A stretch of 64,000 nucleotides of DNA from Pseudomonas viridiflava (GTDB lineage: Bacteria > Pseudomonadota > Gammaproteobacteria > Pseudomonadales > Pseudomonadaceae), in assembly GCF_900601905.1 (NCBI RefSeq), contig NZ_UWFA01000475.1:265232-329231 (forward strand), given 5' to 3'. The notes beneath the pieces were generated by a model that saw only the letters and a list, made by a program, of their open reading frames with translations, made no database searches and was not told the origin of the DNA. Every line of letters starts with the position of its first letter. The first letter of the stretch is position 1. Below are positions 63,154 through 64,000 of this stretch, one piece after another. Position numbers and translations under genes: made by a program.

Positions 63154-63785
63154 TGCGTTATCCATTATGGCGCCTGGCCGTGTTCCTTGCGGCTTGCGTA
63201 GCGCCCGCGCTGTGGTTGTATCAGGCCTGGATCTTTGCCTTGGGGCCTGATCCTGGAAAAGTTCTGGTCGACAGGTTGGGGCTGGGCACCCTGATTCTTT
63301 TGTTGATCACATTGGCGATGACCCCATTGCAGCGTTTGACGGGCTGGCCGGGCTGGATTGTGGTCAGGCGTCAGATGGGGTTGTGGTGCTTCGCCTATGT
63401 GTTCATGCACATGACTGGGTATGCGGTTTTCGTGCTTGGCCTGGATTGGTCCCAGTTGGGCGTTGAACTGGTCAAACGTCCCTACATAATTGTCGGCGCG
63501 CTGGCGTTCCTTTGTCTGCTGGCTCTGGCAGTCACCTCAAATCGCTACAGCCAGCGACGTTTGGGAACCCGCTGGAAAAAGCTTCATCGGCTTATCTATG
63601 TGATTCTGGCGCTTGGTCTGCTGCATATGTTCTGGATTGTCCGGGCTGATCTCAAAGAGTGGTCGTTATATGCCGTCATAGGCGTAGTGCTGCTTAGCCT
63701 CAGAATCCCAGTGATTGCTGGACGAATCCCGCGTCTCATTGGAAAGAAGAACAAAGTTGTTTCAAAAACTGAAATAAGGGGTTGA
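63153..63785 (+). CDS. msrQ: Haem-binding membrane subunit MsrQ (YedZ)
   Basis: b-type cytochrome that passes electrons from the quinone pool or flavin reductase to MsrP. 210 residues from ATG 63153 (MRYPLWRLAVFL); the frame extends upstream inside msrP. Six transmembrane helices in the ferric-reductase-like domain. Candidate haem His in FAYVFMHMTGYAVFV and in RLIYVILALGLLHMFWIV with preceding KKLHR. The stop codon overlaps the -35 box of the following promoter. Confidence 0.94.
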   Translation: MRYPLWRLAVFLAACVAPALWLYQAWIFALGPDPGKVLVDRLGLGTLILLLITLAMTPLQRLTGWPGWIVVRRQMGLWCFAYVFMHMTGYAVFVLGLDWSQLGVELVKRPYIIVGALAFLCLLALAVTSNRYSQRRLGTRWKKLHRLIYVILALGLLHMFWIVRADLKEWSLYAVIGVVLLSLRIPVIAGRIPRLIGKKNKVVSKTEIRG

Positions 63786-63809
63786 CGGCCTCAGGGATCT
63801 CTCTATAAT
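63782..63809 (+). promoter_or_regulatory. Strong promoter P1, probably rrn operon
   Basis: TTGACG (63782-63787), 16 bases, TATAAT (63804-63809). The A-rich stretch just upstream (end of msrQ) could serve as an UP element. By synteny with P. aeruginosa an rRNA operon follows msrQ, and its 16S gene would start beyond the window. Confidence 0.75.
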
Positions 63810-63927
63810 TTGCACCTCTTCTGGCGCAGACAGAACGAAAAACTCCTTGATAATCAATGAGTTGGACGATGAAGTTGGCGAAGAAGAGGTTTCGATGAGG
63901 TTGATCGGAAGCGGTGAAAAAAGGTGG

Positions 63928-63955
63928 TTGACAGCAGGTTGTAACGCTGTAGAAT
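63928..63955 (+). promoter_or_regulatory. Strong promoter P2, probably rrn operon
   Basis: TTGACA (63928-63933), 16 bases, TAGAAT (63950-63955), followed by a C-rich discriminator TCGCCTCCC typical of stringently controlled rRNA promoters. No coding region is seen in 63786-64000. Confidence 0.75.
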
Positions 63956-64000
63956 TCGCCTCCCGCTAACGAGCAGCGTGAAGTTGATCGAAGCGCAAGT

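Overview
This is a stretch of Pseudomonas core chromosome. The gene order dnaJ-dapB-carA-carB-greA-yhbY/rlmE-ftsH-folP-glmM-tpiA-secG-tRNAs-rimP-nusA-infB-rbfA-truB-rpsO-pnp, then acs-pgi-panCB-folK-pcnB-cbrBA-gluQ-dksA, then mrcB-lpoP-ilvIH-ilvC-pssA-msrPQ, is the order I know from P. aeruginosa PAO1 (about PA4760 to PA4690). Three differences point away from P. aeruginosa and towards the P. syringae/fluorescens/putida side: a single prrF gene instead of a tandem pair, no panD next to panC, and no ORF between carA and carB. I see no prophage, insertion sequence, CRISPR array or genomic island.

Region 1 (1-23235, all rightward except yhbY) holds information-processing and central biosynthesis genes: the end of dnaJ, lysine/peptidoglycan precursor synthesis (dapB, glmM), carbamoyl phosphate (carAB), transcript fidelity (greA), ribosome maturation (yhbY, rlmE, rimP, rbfA, truB), membrane proteolysis (ftsH), folate (folP), triose phosphate isomerase, SecG, tRNA-Leu(GAG), initiator tRNA, nusA-infB, rpsO and pnp, closed by a strong terminator.

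Region 2 (23236-36958) is more accessory: a BON-domain periplasmic protein behind an excellent sigma-54 promoter with an IHF-type site, a DUF748/DUF2845 pair, an RNA methyltransferase, a thiolase, an MpaB-type oxygenase, acetyl-CoA synthetase, pgi and panCB. REPIN-like palindromes sit in many of the gaps.

Region 3 (36959-46427) is dominated by carbon control. folK and pcnB are followed by the leftward cbrX-cbrA-cbrB operon. Between cbrB and pcnB lies a leftward CrcZ-type sRNA with its own sigma-54 promoter, a CbrB-type palindrome and at least six A-rich Hfq/Crc motifs. gluQ and dksA follow.

Region 4 (46428-57378) has an aminotransferase and sfsA, a Rieske protein, a ChaN-type lipoprotein, deoC, a Fur-controlled PrrF-type sRNA whose terminator lies inside the 3' end of deoC, a TfoX C-terminal-domain protein, a pentapeptide protein, a fused phosphotransferase/P-loop protein, and the peptidoglycan synthase PBP1B with its lipoprotein partner.

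Region 5 (57379-64000) is branched-chain amino acid synthesis (ilvI, ilvH, ilvC), phosphatidylserine synthase and the MsrPQ periplasmic methionine sulfoxide repair pair. It ends with two tandem consensus-like promoters that by synteny should drive an rRNA operon just beyond the window.
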